64,000 nucleotides of DNA from positions 1-64,000 of the forward strand of contig JALEQJ010000053.1 in assembly GCA_022764505.1 (NCBI GenBank). Direction: 5' to 3'. Both the position numbers and the translations under genes were made by a program. The first letter of the stretch is position 1, and each line of letters begins with the position of its first letter. Shown one piece after another: positions 9,480 to 18,626 of this stretch. The DNA is from Phocaeicola sp. (GTDB lineage: Bacteria; Bacteroidota; Bacteroidia; Bacteroidales; Bacteroidaceae). The notes beneath the pieces are model-generated. The model worked only from the letters and a program-made list of their open reading frames with translations, ran no database searches and was not told the DNA's origin.

Positions 9480-10421
9480 TTAAGCGTTTGTATCTTTCTT
9501 TACTTGATCTAAAGTTATGCCTAATACATCGCAAAGAATAGCTTGTCTGGCATACAGTCCGTTTTGTGCCTGCTGAAAATAATAGGCTTTCTCGCTACTA
9601 TCTACATCATAAGCAATTTCATTGACACGAGGCAGTGGATGAAGAATACGCAAGTTTTCTTTGGTCTTAGAAAGCATAGCTTTATCCAGTATATACACAT
9701 CTTTCACCCGTTCGTATTCCATAAGATCTGTGAAGCGTTCTTTCTGTACTCGAGTCATATACAGAATATCTGCACCAGCGATAGTGTCTTTGTCAAATTG
9801 ACTATGTTCATAGTAAGGAATACCTCGTTCCTTACAGAAGGTTTTATATTCATCTGGCATCTTCAATTCATCTGGAGCTATGAAGTGGAATGTAGGGTGA
9901 AAATGAGACATAGCAATAAGGAGCGAATGCACAGTACGTCCATACTTCAAATCTCCTACCATATATATATGTAAATTTTCCAATGTTCCCTGTGTCTTAT
10001 AAATGGAATACAGATCCAGCATAGTTTGAGAAGGGTGCTGATTGGCACCATCTCCAGCATTTACGATAGGTACTTTCCCTATTTCACTGGCATAACGAGC
10101 AGCTCCTTCCAAGAAGTGCCTCATCACAATAATGTCTGCATAGCTACTCACCATCATAATGGTGTCATAAAGAGACTCTCCTTTTGTAGAACTGGTTACC
10201 TTAGGATCTGTAAATCCTATTACACGAGCACCTAATCTGTTCGCTGCTGTTTCAAAACTCAACCGTGTACGTGTAGAAGGCTCAAAAAAGAGTGTGGCTA
10301 CAACTTTTTCGTCCAGCAGATGTCTGTTCGGTTTCTTTTCAAACTCTGCAGCCATTTCCAATAAATAAAGGATTTTTTCTTTAGAATGGTCGGCAATGCT
10401 TACTAAGCTTCTTTTTTCCAT
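9480..10421 (-). CDS. pyrB: Aspartate carbamoyltransferase catalytic subunit
   Basis: A 313-residue enzyme that condenses carbamoyl phosphate and aspartate, the committed step of pyrimidine synthesis. Key motifs are [13 protein letters not shown] (carbamoyl-phosphate site), [22 protein letters not shown] and HPLPRVNEI near the C-terminus. The length is complete. It is the first gene of pyrB-pyrI, with its own -7 box at 10462-10469 and a strong terminator after pyrI. Confidence 0.97.
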   Translation of the reverse strand: MEKRSLVSIADHSKEKILYLLEMAAEFEKKPNRHLLDEKVVATLFFEPSTRTRLSFETAANRLGARVIGFTDPKVTSSTKGESLYDTIMMVSSYADIIVMRHFLEGAARYASEIGKVPIVNAGDGANQHPSQTMLDLYSIYKTQGTLENLHIYMVGDLKYGRTVHSLLIAMSHFHPTFHFIAPDELKMPDEYKTFCKERGIPYYEHSQFDKDTIAGADILYMTRVQKERFTDLMEYERVKDVYILDKAMLSKTKENLRILHPLPRVNEIAYDVDSSEKAYYFQQAQNGLYARQAILCDVLGITLDQVKKDTNA

Positions 10422-10461
10422 AAATACGAGCGTTTTAGTGGTTTTTTGTATTACCGAGATA

Positions 10462-10469
10462 CAAAAATA
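10462..10469 (-). promoter_or_regulatory. Putative pyrB -7 promoter box
   Basis: TATTTTTG on the minus strand, 41 bases upstream of the pyrB ATG. Confidence 0.5.
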
Positions 10470-10607
10470 AGCAAAAAAGAAACATCACATCATTTTTCTC
10501 TGATTTTCTTTCTGTTGACACCTTTATTAAGCTGAAAAAACAATTCTTACTAATAGAAATGCGCTTCAAGTTAAAAAAAAGTAAGTTTTAGGGTTTTCAT
10601 AGAATCG

Positions 10608-10641
10608 TTTTTGCCCATCTATAAGAGTATAAATACTTTTG
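10608..10641 (+). promoter_or_regulatory. Putative promoter of the DUF5686 gene
   Basis: A TTTTTG -33 element at 10608-10613 and a TACTTTTG -7 box at 10634-10641 are separated by 20 bases, the expected Bacteroidetes spacing. The ATG is 32 bases downstream. Confidence 0.65.
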
Positions 10642-10672
10642 CTGCGCTTTAAGTTTCATCAATAACACATTT

Positions 10673-13321
10673 ATGACAAGAAATATCGTACTTGCCTTTA
10701 CTATTAGCTGGTTAGGCATCATTTTTTCATTTGCACAAAATACCCCACAAATAAAAGGCGTCATTACAGATGTAGATACAGGAGAACCTATTCCCTTTGT
10801 CAATGTTTATTACGAAGGGAAGGCAGTAGGTAGCACCTCCAATATGGAAGGAGAATATAGCGTAGACAATAAAGCAGCTATCGGCTGGGGAAAACTGACT
10901 TTCTCCAGTGTGGGTTATGCTACACAAGTAGTACAGATCAACTCCTCTACCCGCACGCTGAATATCAAGATGCGACCGGATTTAATCTTGTCTGAAGTCA
11001 TCGTAAAACCCAAACGAGAAAAATATTCACGCAAAAATAATCCTGCGGTAGAACTGATGAAGAAGGTAGTCAATGCTAAAAAAGCAAGCGACTTGAGTGA
11101 AAAAGATTTTTATAATTACGACAAGTATCGTAAACTCACACTATCATTGGACAATGTCCAAACCAATGATAGCCTTATGAGTAGTATGTTTAAGAAATAC
11201 CCATTTCTATTGGAGCAAGTAGAAGTAAGCGATGTAACAGGGAAAAAAATTCTCCCTGTTTCTATAGAAGAAACTGCTTCCGAAATTTTATATAGGAAAG
11301 ACCCCAAAGAACAAAAAACTATAATCAAAGGTATCAATAGTGGAGGTGTAAATGAGCTCTTCAATACTGGAGATATGCTCAATACTATGCTGGCAGATGT
11401 ATTTCAAGACATCAATATCTATCAGGATAAATTTCGCTTTCTACAAAATCCTTTTGACAGTCCTGTATCTCAGTCAGGCATAGCATTTTACAAGTATTAC
11501 ATTATGGATACGGTATATGTGGATACAGACAAGTGTTTTCACCTCACATTCGTCCCCAATAATCCACAAGATTTCGGATTTACAGGACATCTGTATGTAT
11601 TGTCCGACTCTACCTACCGAGTAAAAAAATGCGTACTCAATCTACCCAAGAAATCGGATATCAACTTTATCAATTCTCTCTCCATCGTACAAGAATTCGG
11701 AGAACTTCCTACAGGAGATTGGGTACTTCAGAACGATGATATGGTCTGTGAAATAGCCTATATGAAATCGCTTAGTGCTGTACAAGTAAGAAGAATTACA
11801 AAGTATAGAAACTTCGGATTTGATCCTCTTCCGGCTAAACTATTCGCTCGGAAAGGAAAGGAAATAAAAGACGTAAATGCAATGATGAGAGATGATAGTT
11901 TCTGGGAAGAATACAGACCGGAAAAGCTAACCAAAGCAGAAAGCGGAATGAATCACTTCGTAGACAACCTCCGACAAATAAAAGGTTTTAAGTATATCAT
12001 TTTCGCAGGGAAAGCACTTATTGAAAATTTTGTAGAAACAGGCACCAAAGATAAGCCAAGCAAGATAGATATAGGTCCTATCAATACCATTGTATCCCGT
12101 AATTATATAGACGGACTACGCCTTAGAGCTTCTGCACAAACCACTGCTAATCTACACCCTAATCTCTTTTTGAAAGGGTATTATGCGTATGGTTTCAAAG
12201 ACAAAAAGTCTAAATACAATGCAGAAGTGGAGTACTCTTTCAAGAAAAAAGAATACCTCCCCAGAGAATACCCCATTCACTCTATTGCAGCTTCGTATAT
12301 GTATGACAATATGTCTCCTTCCGATAAGTTCTTATCTACAGACAAGGATAATGTCTTTACCTCGTTTAAGGTCGTAAATGTAGATCAGTTCAATTACGAG
12401 CGTACTGCAAAACTAAAATATCAATGGGAGCAAGAAAATGGGCTTAAAACTACAGTAGTTCTATCTCATTCCAATTATGAAGCTACAGGAAGATTATTCT
12501 ATAGAACAATGTCTGCTCAATCTGCATTTGAGCAAAACTTCTCTACGCTCTCCCCACAACAATGGGAACGCTCTCCCTACGATACCAAAGATTATACCAC
12601 CACAGAAATAACACTCGGGGTACGATATGCACCGGGAGAAACATTCATCAATACCAAACAACGCAGAGTTCCTATCAGTTTAGATGCGCCTATTTTCACG
12701 CTTCAACACACCATAGGATTGAAAGCTTTGGGGGCAGACTATGCTTATCACCTCACAGAAGCAGGTATTTATAAAAGAGTTTGGATGGGTACTTGGGGAC
12801 ATATAGATACCCATTTGCGTGGAGGGATACAGTGGAGTAAGGTTCCATATCCCTTGCTCATTATGCCTGCAGCCAATCTTTCTTATATATTACAAGACGG
12901 CTCCTTTAACTTGATAAACAATATGGAGTTCCTCAATGACAGGTATGCTTCCTTAGATATGGCGTGGAACCTACAAGGAAAAATTCTCAATAGAATACCA
13001 CTCCTCCGAAAACTGAAATGGAGAGAACACTTGGGCATAAAAATGCTGTGGGGTACACTCAGCGATAAAAACAACCCGTTCTTGCCGGAAAATAAGAACG
13101 ATGCTATGCTGATGATGTTTCCCGGACATTATTTAGAAAACGGAACTTACCAGTATTCCAGTTACCTTATGGACAAGAATCGTCCCTACATAGAAGTTTC
13201 GGCAGGAATCCATAATATATTCAAGATACTGCACGTAGAATATGTTCGTAGATTAAATTACAACCATTTACCTACAGCAAACAAATGGGGTATCCGTTTT
13301 ATGATACGCACTGTTTTCTAA
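10673..13321 (+). CDS. DUF5686/carboxypeptidase-like regulatory domain outer-membrane protein
   Basis: An 882-residue protein. The signal peptide is residues 1-21 or so (ending IIFSFAQ). A carboxypeptidase-regulatory-like beta-sandwich follows at about 27-105 (IKGVITDVDTGEPIPFVNVY, then LTFSSVGYATQVV). A DUF5686 region comes next, starting RKNNPAVELMKKVV. The second half consists of long amphipathic strands ending in GIRFMIRTVF, typical of an outer-membrane barrel. Family members are common in Bacteroidetes; their exact role is not established, although the N-terminal domain resembles that of TonB-linked receptors. It is a single-gene unit with its own promoter, divergent from pyrB. Confidence 0.85.
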   Translation: MTRNIVLAFTISWLGIIFSFAQNTPQIKGVITDVDTGEPIPFVNVYYEGKAVGSTSNMEGEYSVDNKAAIGWGKLTFSSVGYATQVVQINSSTRTLNIKMRPDLILSEVIVKPKREKYSRKNNPAVELMKKVVNAKKASDLSEKDFYNYDKYRKLTLSLDNVQTNDSLMSSMFKKYPFLLEQVEVSDVTGKKILPVSIEETASEILYRKDPKEQKTIIKGINSGGVNELFNTGDMLNTMLADVFQDINIYQDKFRFLQNPFDSPVSQSGIAFYKYYIMDTVYVDTDKCFHLTFVPNNPQDFGFTGHLYVLSDSTYRVKKCVLNLPKKSDINFINSLSIVQEFGELPTGDWVLQNDDMVCEIAYMKSLSAVQVRRITKYRNFGFDPLPAKLFARKGKEIKDVNAMMRDDSFWEEYRPEKLTKAESGMNHFVDNLRQIKGFKYIIFAGKALIENFVETGTKDKPSKIDIGPINTIVSRNYIDGLRLRASAQTTANLHPNLFLKGYYAYGFKDKKSKYNAEVEYSFKKKEYLPREYPIHSIAASYMYDNMSPSDKFLSTDKDNVFTSFKVVNVDQFNYERTAKLKYQWEQENGLKTTVVLSHSNYEATGRLFYRTMSAQSAFEQNFSTLSPQQWERSPYDTKDYTTTEITLGVRYAPGETFINTKQRRVPISLDAPIFTLQHTIGLKALGADYAYHLTEAGIYKRVWMGTWGHIDTHLRGGIQWSKVPYPLLIMPAANLSYILQDGSFNLINNMEFLNDRYASLDMAWNLQGKILNRIPLLRKLKWREHLGIKMLWGTLSDKNNPFLPENKNDAMLMMFPGHYLENGTYQYSSYLMDKNRPYIEVSAGIHNIFKILHVEYVRRLNYNHLPTANKWGIRFMIRTVF

Positions 13322-13638
13322 GTATACAAGAAACCTGCTAAATAGAATATTCTAAATAGCTACGTGAATAAAAAGTATAAGTTCAGATTAAATAATGCTC
13401 ATAAAGGATAGAAACAATAATTACATCACCAATAAGAATAAAGGGCAGTGAGAAATAACTTTCCGTAAATCAAGAATATAGAGAAATGCAAATATAAAAT
13501 TGTTCAGATTTCTCCTATAGTTTCATTAACTACTTAAAATTAAGCATTTACAATAACGCAAATCTTATATGCTTTTTTTTCGCTTGTAAAGACAAAATAT
13601 ACTCACGTACTTTGCATACGAAACACTACCCTCTAAAG
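13322..13638 (+). other. Non-coding stretch upstream of dnaA
   Basis: This AT-rich gap has no credible open reading frame. I see no cluster of DnaA boxes (TTATCCACA-like), so there is no sign of an adjacent origin. A shortened -7-like motif TACTTTG at 13608-13614, 24 bases before the dnaA ATG, is the best promoter candidate. A small palindrome (AGAATATTCT) near 13345 is the only other structure noticed. Confidence 0.5.
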
Positions 13639-15054
13639 ATGACAATAGAAGAACAAGCCATACAATACTGGAATGAATGTCTCGCCTTTATCAAAGACAA
13701 TATGGTCGGGCATGAGGTGGCATTTGAAAGTTGGTTTCGTCCTATCAAGCCTATCAAGTTTGAAAAGAACGAAATGACTTTGGAAGTTGGTAGTCTGTTC
13801 ATCTATGAGTACTTGGAAGAACATTATGCAGAGCTTATCAGTGCAGCTTTTGATAAAGTGATAGGAAAAGGAACTACCCTCTCCTATTCTGTACTTACAG
13901 ACCAGAGCAACAATATCTCTATGAACTTGATGAGCGACCCTCAACAAAGTCATACACAGAAAACACAAGCTCAGACAGGTCTGAATAAAGCTCCCAATCC
14001 CAATAGTTCACGTACCATCAGCGAGTTTAATTCCCAATTACTACCGAATTACAGTTTTAACAACTTAATAGAAGGCGATAGTAATAAATTGGCTATCAGT
14101 ATAGGGAAACAAATAGCGGAAACACCAGCCCGAACATTTAATCCATTCTTTATACACGGTGCTTCCGGAGTCGGAAAAACTCACCTTGTCAATGCCGTTG
14201 GGTTGGAGTTAAAAAAGACACACCCCAATAAACGAGTATTGTATGTATCGGCACGTCTTTTCTATCAGCAATACAGTGATGCCGCACTAAACAATAAAAC
14301 AAACGACTTCATCAACTTCTATCAGAGAATAGATGCTCTGATTATAGATGATGTACAAGAGTTTGCCTCTTATCATAAAACACAAGCTACATTCTTCCAT
14401 ATATTCAATCATCTAAAGGAGAATGGGAAACAGCTCATTATGACTTGCGACAGACCTCCTTCAGAGCTTCAAGGAATCAATGATCGTCTACTTACTCGCT
14501 TTAAGTGGGGAGCTATCATAGAGTTAGAACGCCCAGATGCTATACTCAGAAAGAATATCCTAAAATATAAAATTAAAAAGGAAGGTTTGAACATCTCGGA
14601 AAGCGTAATAGACTACATTGCTACCAATGTAAACGAAGGTGTACGAGAATTAGAGGGAATAGTAAATTCATTGCTGGTTCACTCTACTATTCAACAAAGA
14701 GAAATAGACCTTGCATTCACGCAAGAAATCGTAAAGAAAGTAGTAAAGATAGCAGAAGTAACACCTACTACTATAGACAAAATCATAGAGAAAGTGTGTG
14801 AATACTACGAAATAGATCTGAAGAGTTTCAATGCCAAAACAAGAAAACAAAACATAGTAGAAGCAAGACAAGTCTGTATGTATTTAGCTTCCAAACATAC
14901 CCAATCTTCATTAGCTACCATAGGGAAATCTATAGGAGGAAAGAACTATTCTACTGTGATATACTCTTGCAAAGCCATCAAGAATAGAGTGGAAGTAGAT
15001 AGAAATTTCTGCGACGAATTACAGAACATAGAAATGGCATTACTGCATTCTTGA
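13639..15054 (+). CDS. dnaA: Chromosomal replication initiator protein DnaA
   Basis: A 471-residue AAA+ initiator. The N-terminal DnaB/DiaA-interaction domain starts at MTIEEQAIQYW. A Gln/Ser/Asn-rich linker covers about residues 95-135. The ATPase core contains Walker A GASGVGKT (about 174-181) and Walker B LIIDDVQ. The C-terminal DNA-binding domain carries the signature ASKHTQSSLATIGKSIGG. The frame can be opened earlier from a TTG at 13612, but that codon lies within the likely promoter, so the ATG at 13639 is preferred. The gene stands alone and converges on rprXY across a shared terminator. Confidence 0.97.
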   Translation: MTIEEQAIQYWNECLAFIKDNMVGHEVAFESWFRPIKPIKFEKNEMTLEVGSLFIYEYLEEHYAELISAAFDKVIGKGTTLSYSVLTDQSNNISMNLMSDPQQSHTQKTQAQTGLNKAPNPNSSRTISEFNSQLLPNYSFNNLIEGDSNKLAISIGKQIAETPARTFNPFFIHGASGVGKTHLVNAVGLELKKTHPNKRVLYVSARLFYQQYSDAALNNKTNDFINFYQRIDALIIDDVQEFASYHKTQATFFHIFNHLKENGKQLIMTCDRPPSELQGINDRLLTRFKWGAIIELERPDAILRKNILKYKIKKEGLNISESVIDYIATNVNEGVRELEGIVNSLLVHSTIQQREIDLAFTQEIVKKVVKIAEVTPTTIDKIIEKVCEYYEIDLKSFNAKTRKQNIVEARQVCMYLASKHTQSSLATIGKSIGGKNYSTVIYSCKAIKNRVEVDRNFCDELQNIEMALLHS

Positions 15055-15076
15055 TATTCTATTTAACAGCATAATA

Positions 15077-15114
15077 AAAGAGGCGATATATTCTATAGAA
15101 CATATCGCCTCTTT
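15077..15114. terminator. Bidirectional terminator between dnaA and rprY
   Basis: A 13-bp perfect stem (AAAGAGGCGATAT at 15077-15089 with its complement at 15102-15114) has A and T runs flanking both sides. It serves the convergent dnaA (+) and rprXY (-) units. Confidence 0.8.
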
Positions 15115-15144
15115 TCTATTTCTATGTAGTTACACTACTTTCCT

Positions 15145-15846
15145 TTATTCATTTACACTTGGAATAATAAGTTTGTAACCTTTTCCGTGTATATTGATGA
15201 TTTCAATATCCGGATCTGCTTTCAAGTGCTTACGGAGTTTGGTGATATAAACGTCCATACTACGTGCATTGAAATAGTTATCGTCTATCCAGATAGTTTT
15301 CAGTGCAAAATCACGTTGTAGTACTTCGTTGGCATGAGCGCAGAGCAGGCTCAAGAGTTCAGATTCTTTTGTAGTCAATTTTGTCATCTGATCTCCAATA
15401 GTCAAAGTTTGTTTTTGAGTATCAAATGCAAACTTACCAATTCTATACATAGTACTTTCTTTTACTCGCTTACCACGTACACGGCGGAATACAGCTTCTA
15501 TACGAAGTGTCAATTCTTCCATACTGAAAGGCTTAGTGATATAATCGTCTGCCCCTATTTTGAAGCCTTCCAACACATCTTCTTTCAAAGTCTTTGCGGT
15601 AAGAAACATAATAGGTACTTCTGCATTTATCTGGCGGATTTCTGTAGCCAAGGTAAATCCATCTTTCTTTGGCATCATCACATCCAATAAACACAAATCA
15701 AATGTGCCTTTTAAGAATGTTTTGTACCCGATTTCTCCGTCTTGACAAAGCTCTGCTGTATATCCTTTCGCTTGTAAGTACTCTCTTAATAACATGCCAA
15801 GATTTTCATCATCTTCGCACAATAAAATACGCATTCTTTCTTCCAT
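15145..15846 (-). CDS. rprY: Response regulator RprY (OmpR family)
   Basis: A 233-residue regulator. The receiver domain carries acidic residues in CEDDENLG (10-17), phospho-acceptor Asp55 in LLDVMMP, Thr83, and Lys105 in ITKPFS. The C-terminal winged-helix DNA-binding domain includes LTTKESELLSLLCAH and a VYITKLRKHLK recognition region. It starts within 2 bases of the rprX stop, so the two form one unit. It resembles the RprY of Bacteroides and Porphyromonas, tied in those organisms to oxidative or envelope stress; that role is not visible in the sequence. The second ATG at 15834 is a less likely start. Confidence 0.93.
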   Translation of the reverse strand: MEERMRILLCEDDENLGMLLREYLQAKGYTAELCQDGEIGYKTFLKGTFDLCLLDVMMPKKDGFTLATEIRQINAEVPIMFLTAKTLKEDVLEGFKIGADDYITKPFSMEELTLRIEAVFRRVRGKRVKESTMYRIGKFAFDTQKQTLTIGDQMTKLTTKESELLSLLCAHANEVLQRDFALKTIWIDDNYFNARSMDVYITKLRKHLKADPDIEIINIHGKGYKLIIPSVNE

Positions 15847-15847
15847 A

Positions 15848-17413
15848 CTATTTCTCTTTTAATAATGGTAATACAATAATGAATTTAGTACCGACTCCTA
15901 TTTCGCTTTCTGCGCGTATAGTACCTTTCATATCGGTTACTATTTTCTTCACATAAGTAAGTCCTAATCCGAATCCTTTCACGTTGTGTACATTTCCTGT
16001 ATGAACACGATAGAACTTATCAAATATCTTCTTGAGGTTTTCTTTCTTTATACCTATTCCGTTATCTTCTATTTCTATATAAAGCTTATTTAGTTCATTC
16101 CATGTGCGTATAGAAAGTGCTACATTCACATCTTCTCTGCGATACTTGATGGCATTATCCAGCAGGTTAAATATAACATTAGTGAAGTGCATTTCGTCCA
16201 CATATACTTTGGCATCATAAGCACTCAGCATAGTTTCTATACTTCCTTCATACTTTTCCACTTTGATACGGAAAGTCTTTACTACGCCTTCTATCAGCTC
16301 ATTTGCATCTATCTCTTTCATCTTTAAGACGGTAGCTTCACGCTCAAACATAGACATCTGAAGAACTTTTTCTACCTGAAATCTAAGACGCTTTGTTTCA
16401 TCATTGATGACGCCAGAAACATGCTTCAGCATCATAGGAGATTTTCCTAAAGCCGGGTCATTGAGCATCTGTGCCGCCAAAGAGATGGTAGAAATAGGCG
16501 TTTTCAGCTCGTGTGTCATATTATTTACAAAGTCGTTCTTCAGTTCTGTGAGCTTCTTCTGTCTGGATATGATATAGATAGTAGAAATAAACATTACAAG
16601 TAGCACCAGCGTAAAGATGATAGATGGTATCATAAAGCGTACAGAGCTATAGATATACCTATTCATAGTAGGAAAGAAGATATTGATAAATGCCATCTGT
16701 GCCGGGGGAGCATTCTCGTATATCAACCGCTGATATATTTTCTCTCCATCATATACATAGTCTGAACAGGCGTGTATTTGATTTCCCTCTCTGTCTGTAA
16801 CAGAAAAATGAAAAGGTATGTTTATCCCGTTATTCTGTAGTTCACTCTTTAAGAAGTAATCCAATTGTTTAAAATTGATACGTTGCTTGAGAGGTAGATT
16901 ATTAGTGGTATAAACGATATTGTAAACTACCTCGTCCAACAAGGCTCTATGATACATATAGCGTTCCTTGAGGGCTTTTTGTAACTGAGAAGAGGTCTGC
17001 ACTACTCCACCTCCTGTAGAAATAACCACTTGTGGTATAGAAGATGGGCTTTGTGAAGCTGTTCTCAATTCAAAAGATGAGAAAGCTGTATTAGCATTGG
17101 ATTCATTCTGTCCCAAATAATTCCGCACAGAAGAAGGTAGTAGCTGAAGAGAATCTCTTTTATGAGAGGCTGCAATGTCTTGTGCTCTTTGTTCTGCACG
17201 CAAGAGTTCTGCTACATCTTTGTCCAAAAAGCGTTTGGTTTCTACCAACTCCAAATTGCGAGCTGCCTGTGCCAAACTGCGGCTGACACTTTCTTCAAAC
17301 TGACTCTTCCGCATTCTGACCATCTCTTCTATATAGCTTACCTGCAAATAAAGTAAGCAAACGAAAGAGACTCCCATAATGGTTGATAATATCCAAACTA
17401 TTCTCTGTTTCAT
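15848..17413 (-). CDS. rprX: Sensor histidine kinase RprX
   Basis: A 521-residue membrane kinase. TM1 is at about 6-25, a periplasmic sensor at about 26-260, and TM2 at about 262-283. The HisKA domain follows with phospho-acceptor His301 in NNMTHELKTP, then the HATPase domain: N box NVIFNLLDNAIKY, G1 DNGIGIKKE, and GFGLGLTYVKKI. It is the cognate kinase of the adjacent rprY. A near-consensus -7 box (TAACTTTG at 17418-17425) lies only 5 bases before the ATG, so the transcript may be leaderless or the true start may be internal. Confidence 0.94.
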   Translation of the reverse strand: MKQRIVWILSTIMGVSFVCLLYLQVSYIEEMVRMRKSQFEESVSRSLAQAARNLELVETKRFLDKDVAELLRAEQRAQDIAASHKRDSLQLLPSSVRNYLGQNESNANTAFSSFELRTASQSPSSIPQVVISTGGGVVQTSSQLQKALKERYMYHRALLDEVVYNIVYTTNNLPLKQRINFKQLDYFLKSELQNNGINIPFHFSVTDREGNQIHACSDYVYDGEKIYQRLIYENAPPAQMAFINIFFPTMNRYIYSSVRFMIPSIIFTLVLLVMFISTIYIISRQKKLTELKNDFVNNMTHELKTPISTISLAAQMLNDPALGKSPMMLKHVSGVINDETKRLRFQVEKVLQMSMFEREATVLKMKEIDANELIEGVVKTFRIKVEKYEGSIETMLSAYDAKVYVDEMHFTNVIFNLLDNAIKYRREDVNVALSIRTWNELNKLYIEIEDNGIGIKKENLKKIFDKFYRVHTGNVHNVKGFGLGLTYVKKIVTDMKGTIRAESEIGVGTKFIIVLPLLKEK

Positions 17414-17417
17414 ATCA

Positions 17418-17425
17418 CAAAGTTA
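17418..17425 (-). promoter_or_regulatory. Putative rprXY -7 box very close to the start codon
   Basis: TAACTTTG on the minus strand. Spacing to the ATG is only 5 bases, which would place the transcription start on or beside the initiation codon. Confidence 0.45.
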
Positions 17426-17600
17426 TACTTGGCTTTTCCCTTTTCCAATAAAGAGATACAAAAAGTGCTAATAGTTTCTATTATATTAAGAATAAACGAA
17501 AGTTTACTTACGCTTTTGACAACCTACTAAAAACATAATCTCTACGTTTAATAAAGATAGAAACTTTTTAGTTAATATCATTCAGAAAAAAGGAGCTGTT

Positions 17601-18626
17601 TTAATTCCTCATTATAGGTAGTTTATCATAGTTCTTACGCCCACACACATAGTATTGCCACAAAATGCTATACTTTTTGAAACCTTTTAAGTTATCTGAA
17701 AACTGTTTCTCTACGCGTACACCGGAATCATAGCGCTTTCGTTGTTTCCTATAATCCCGATGCGCTTCGTAAACAGCAAGAGCATTTCGTCCATTTCCTT
17801 GAAACAAGAAGTGAAGCATCGCCACAAAGTCCAAAATCAAGCGTACTCTATATACGTGTCTCATTCTTTCCTTAGGAAGGTTTTTATATAGCATCAGTAA
17901 ATTATTTCTGAAGTTCAGATAGGTTTTCTTTGGGCTTTCTTTTTTTAAGGTGCCACCGCCTACATGATAAACCGTAGACTGAGGAACACAAGCTATCTCA
18001 TATCCTCTCAACTGCCAACGCCAACACAAATCTATCTCTTCCATATGTGCAAAGAAGTGAGCGTCCAATCCGCCGACTTCCTCATAAGCCTCTCTACGCA
18101 CAAGCAGAGCTGCCCCCGTAGCCCAAAAAACAGGGATAGCTTCTTCGTACTTTTCCGATACCTTTTCTATCGTATCAAAAATGCGACCTCTGCAAAAAGG
18201 ATAGCCCCACTTGTCTATAAACCCACCTGCCGCACCTGCATATTCATAATAGGCTTTATGGTGGTATGCACAAATTTTAGGTTGACAAGCTACTGCTTTG
18301 GGGTGTTCCTCCATATAATTTATCAGTGGTGTAAGCCAACCTTCGGTTACTTCCACATCACTGTTCAGCAGTAGAACATACGGAGTAGAGAGTTGTTTGA
18401 TACCCTTATTGTATCCCTCTGCAAAACCGTAATTCTCCGGTAGCTGAATCCATTTTATAGAAGAGAATTGTGTAGCCACCACTGTAGAGGAAGTATCTGT
18501 AGAGGCATTGTCTATTACACAGATTTCTACATCATCGTGTACAGAATACTTACACACAGAGGGTAAAAACTGTTCCAGCATTTTTGCCCCATTCCAATTT
18601 AAGATTGCTATTGTAAGTCGTTTCAT
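17601..18626 (-). CDS. Family 2 glycosyltransferase (rhamnosyltransferase-like)
   Basis: A 341-residue GT-A fold enzyme. The N-terminal nucleotide-sugar site includes IAILNWNG (6-13) and VIDNASTD (37-44). The DxD-like metal motif is NSDVEV at 88-93. The acceptor-side helix region carries FFAHMEEIDLCWRWQLRG with the ED/EEID motif. The C-terminal part is basic and may lie against the membrane. It overlaps the mtaB stop by 4 bases (ATGA), so it is co-translated with that unrelated gene. A role in lipopolysaccharide or polysaccharide assembly is likely; donor and acceptor cannot be read from sequence. Confidence 0.88.
   Translation of the reverse strand: MKRLTIAILNWNGAKMLEQFLPSVCKYSVHDDVEICVIDNASTDTSSTVVATQFSSIKWIQLPENYGFAEGYNKGIKQLSTPYVLLLNSDVEVTEGWLTPLINYMEEHPKAVACQPKICAYHHKAYYEYAGAAGGFIDKWGYPFCRGRIFDTIEKVSEKYEEAIPVFWATGAALLVRREAYEEVGGLDAHFFAHMEEIDLCWRWQLRGYEIACVPQSTVYHVGGGTLKKESPKKTYLNFRNNLLMLYKNLPKERMRHVYRVRLILDFVAMLHFLFQGNGRNALAVYEAHRDYRKQRKRYDSGVRVEKQFSDNLKGFKKYSILWQYYVCGRKNYDKLPIMRN

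Noticed and set aside
13322..13638. A replication origin beside dnaA
   Set aside because: I could not see a cluster of DnaA boxes or an AT-rich unwinding repeat set; in Bacteroidetes dnaA is often not next to the origin.
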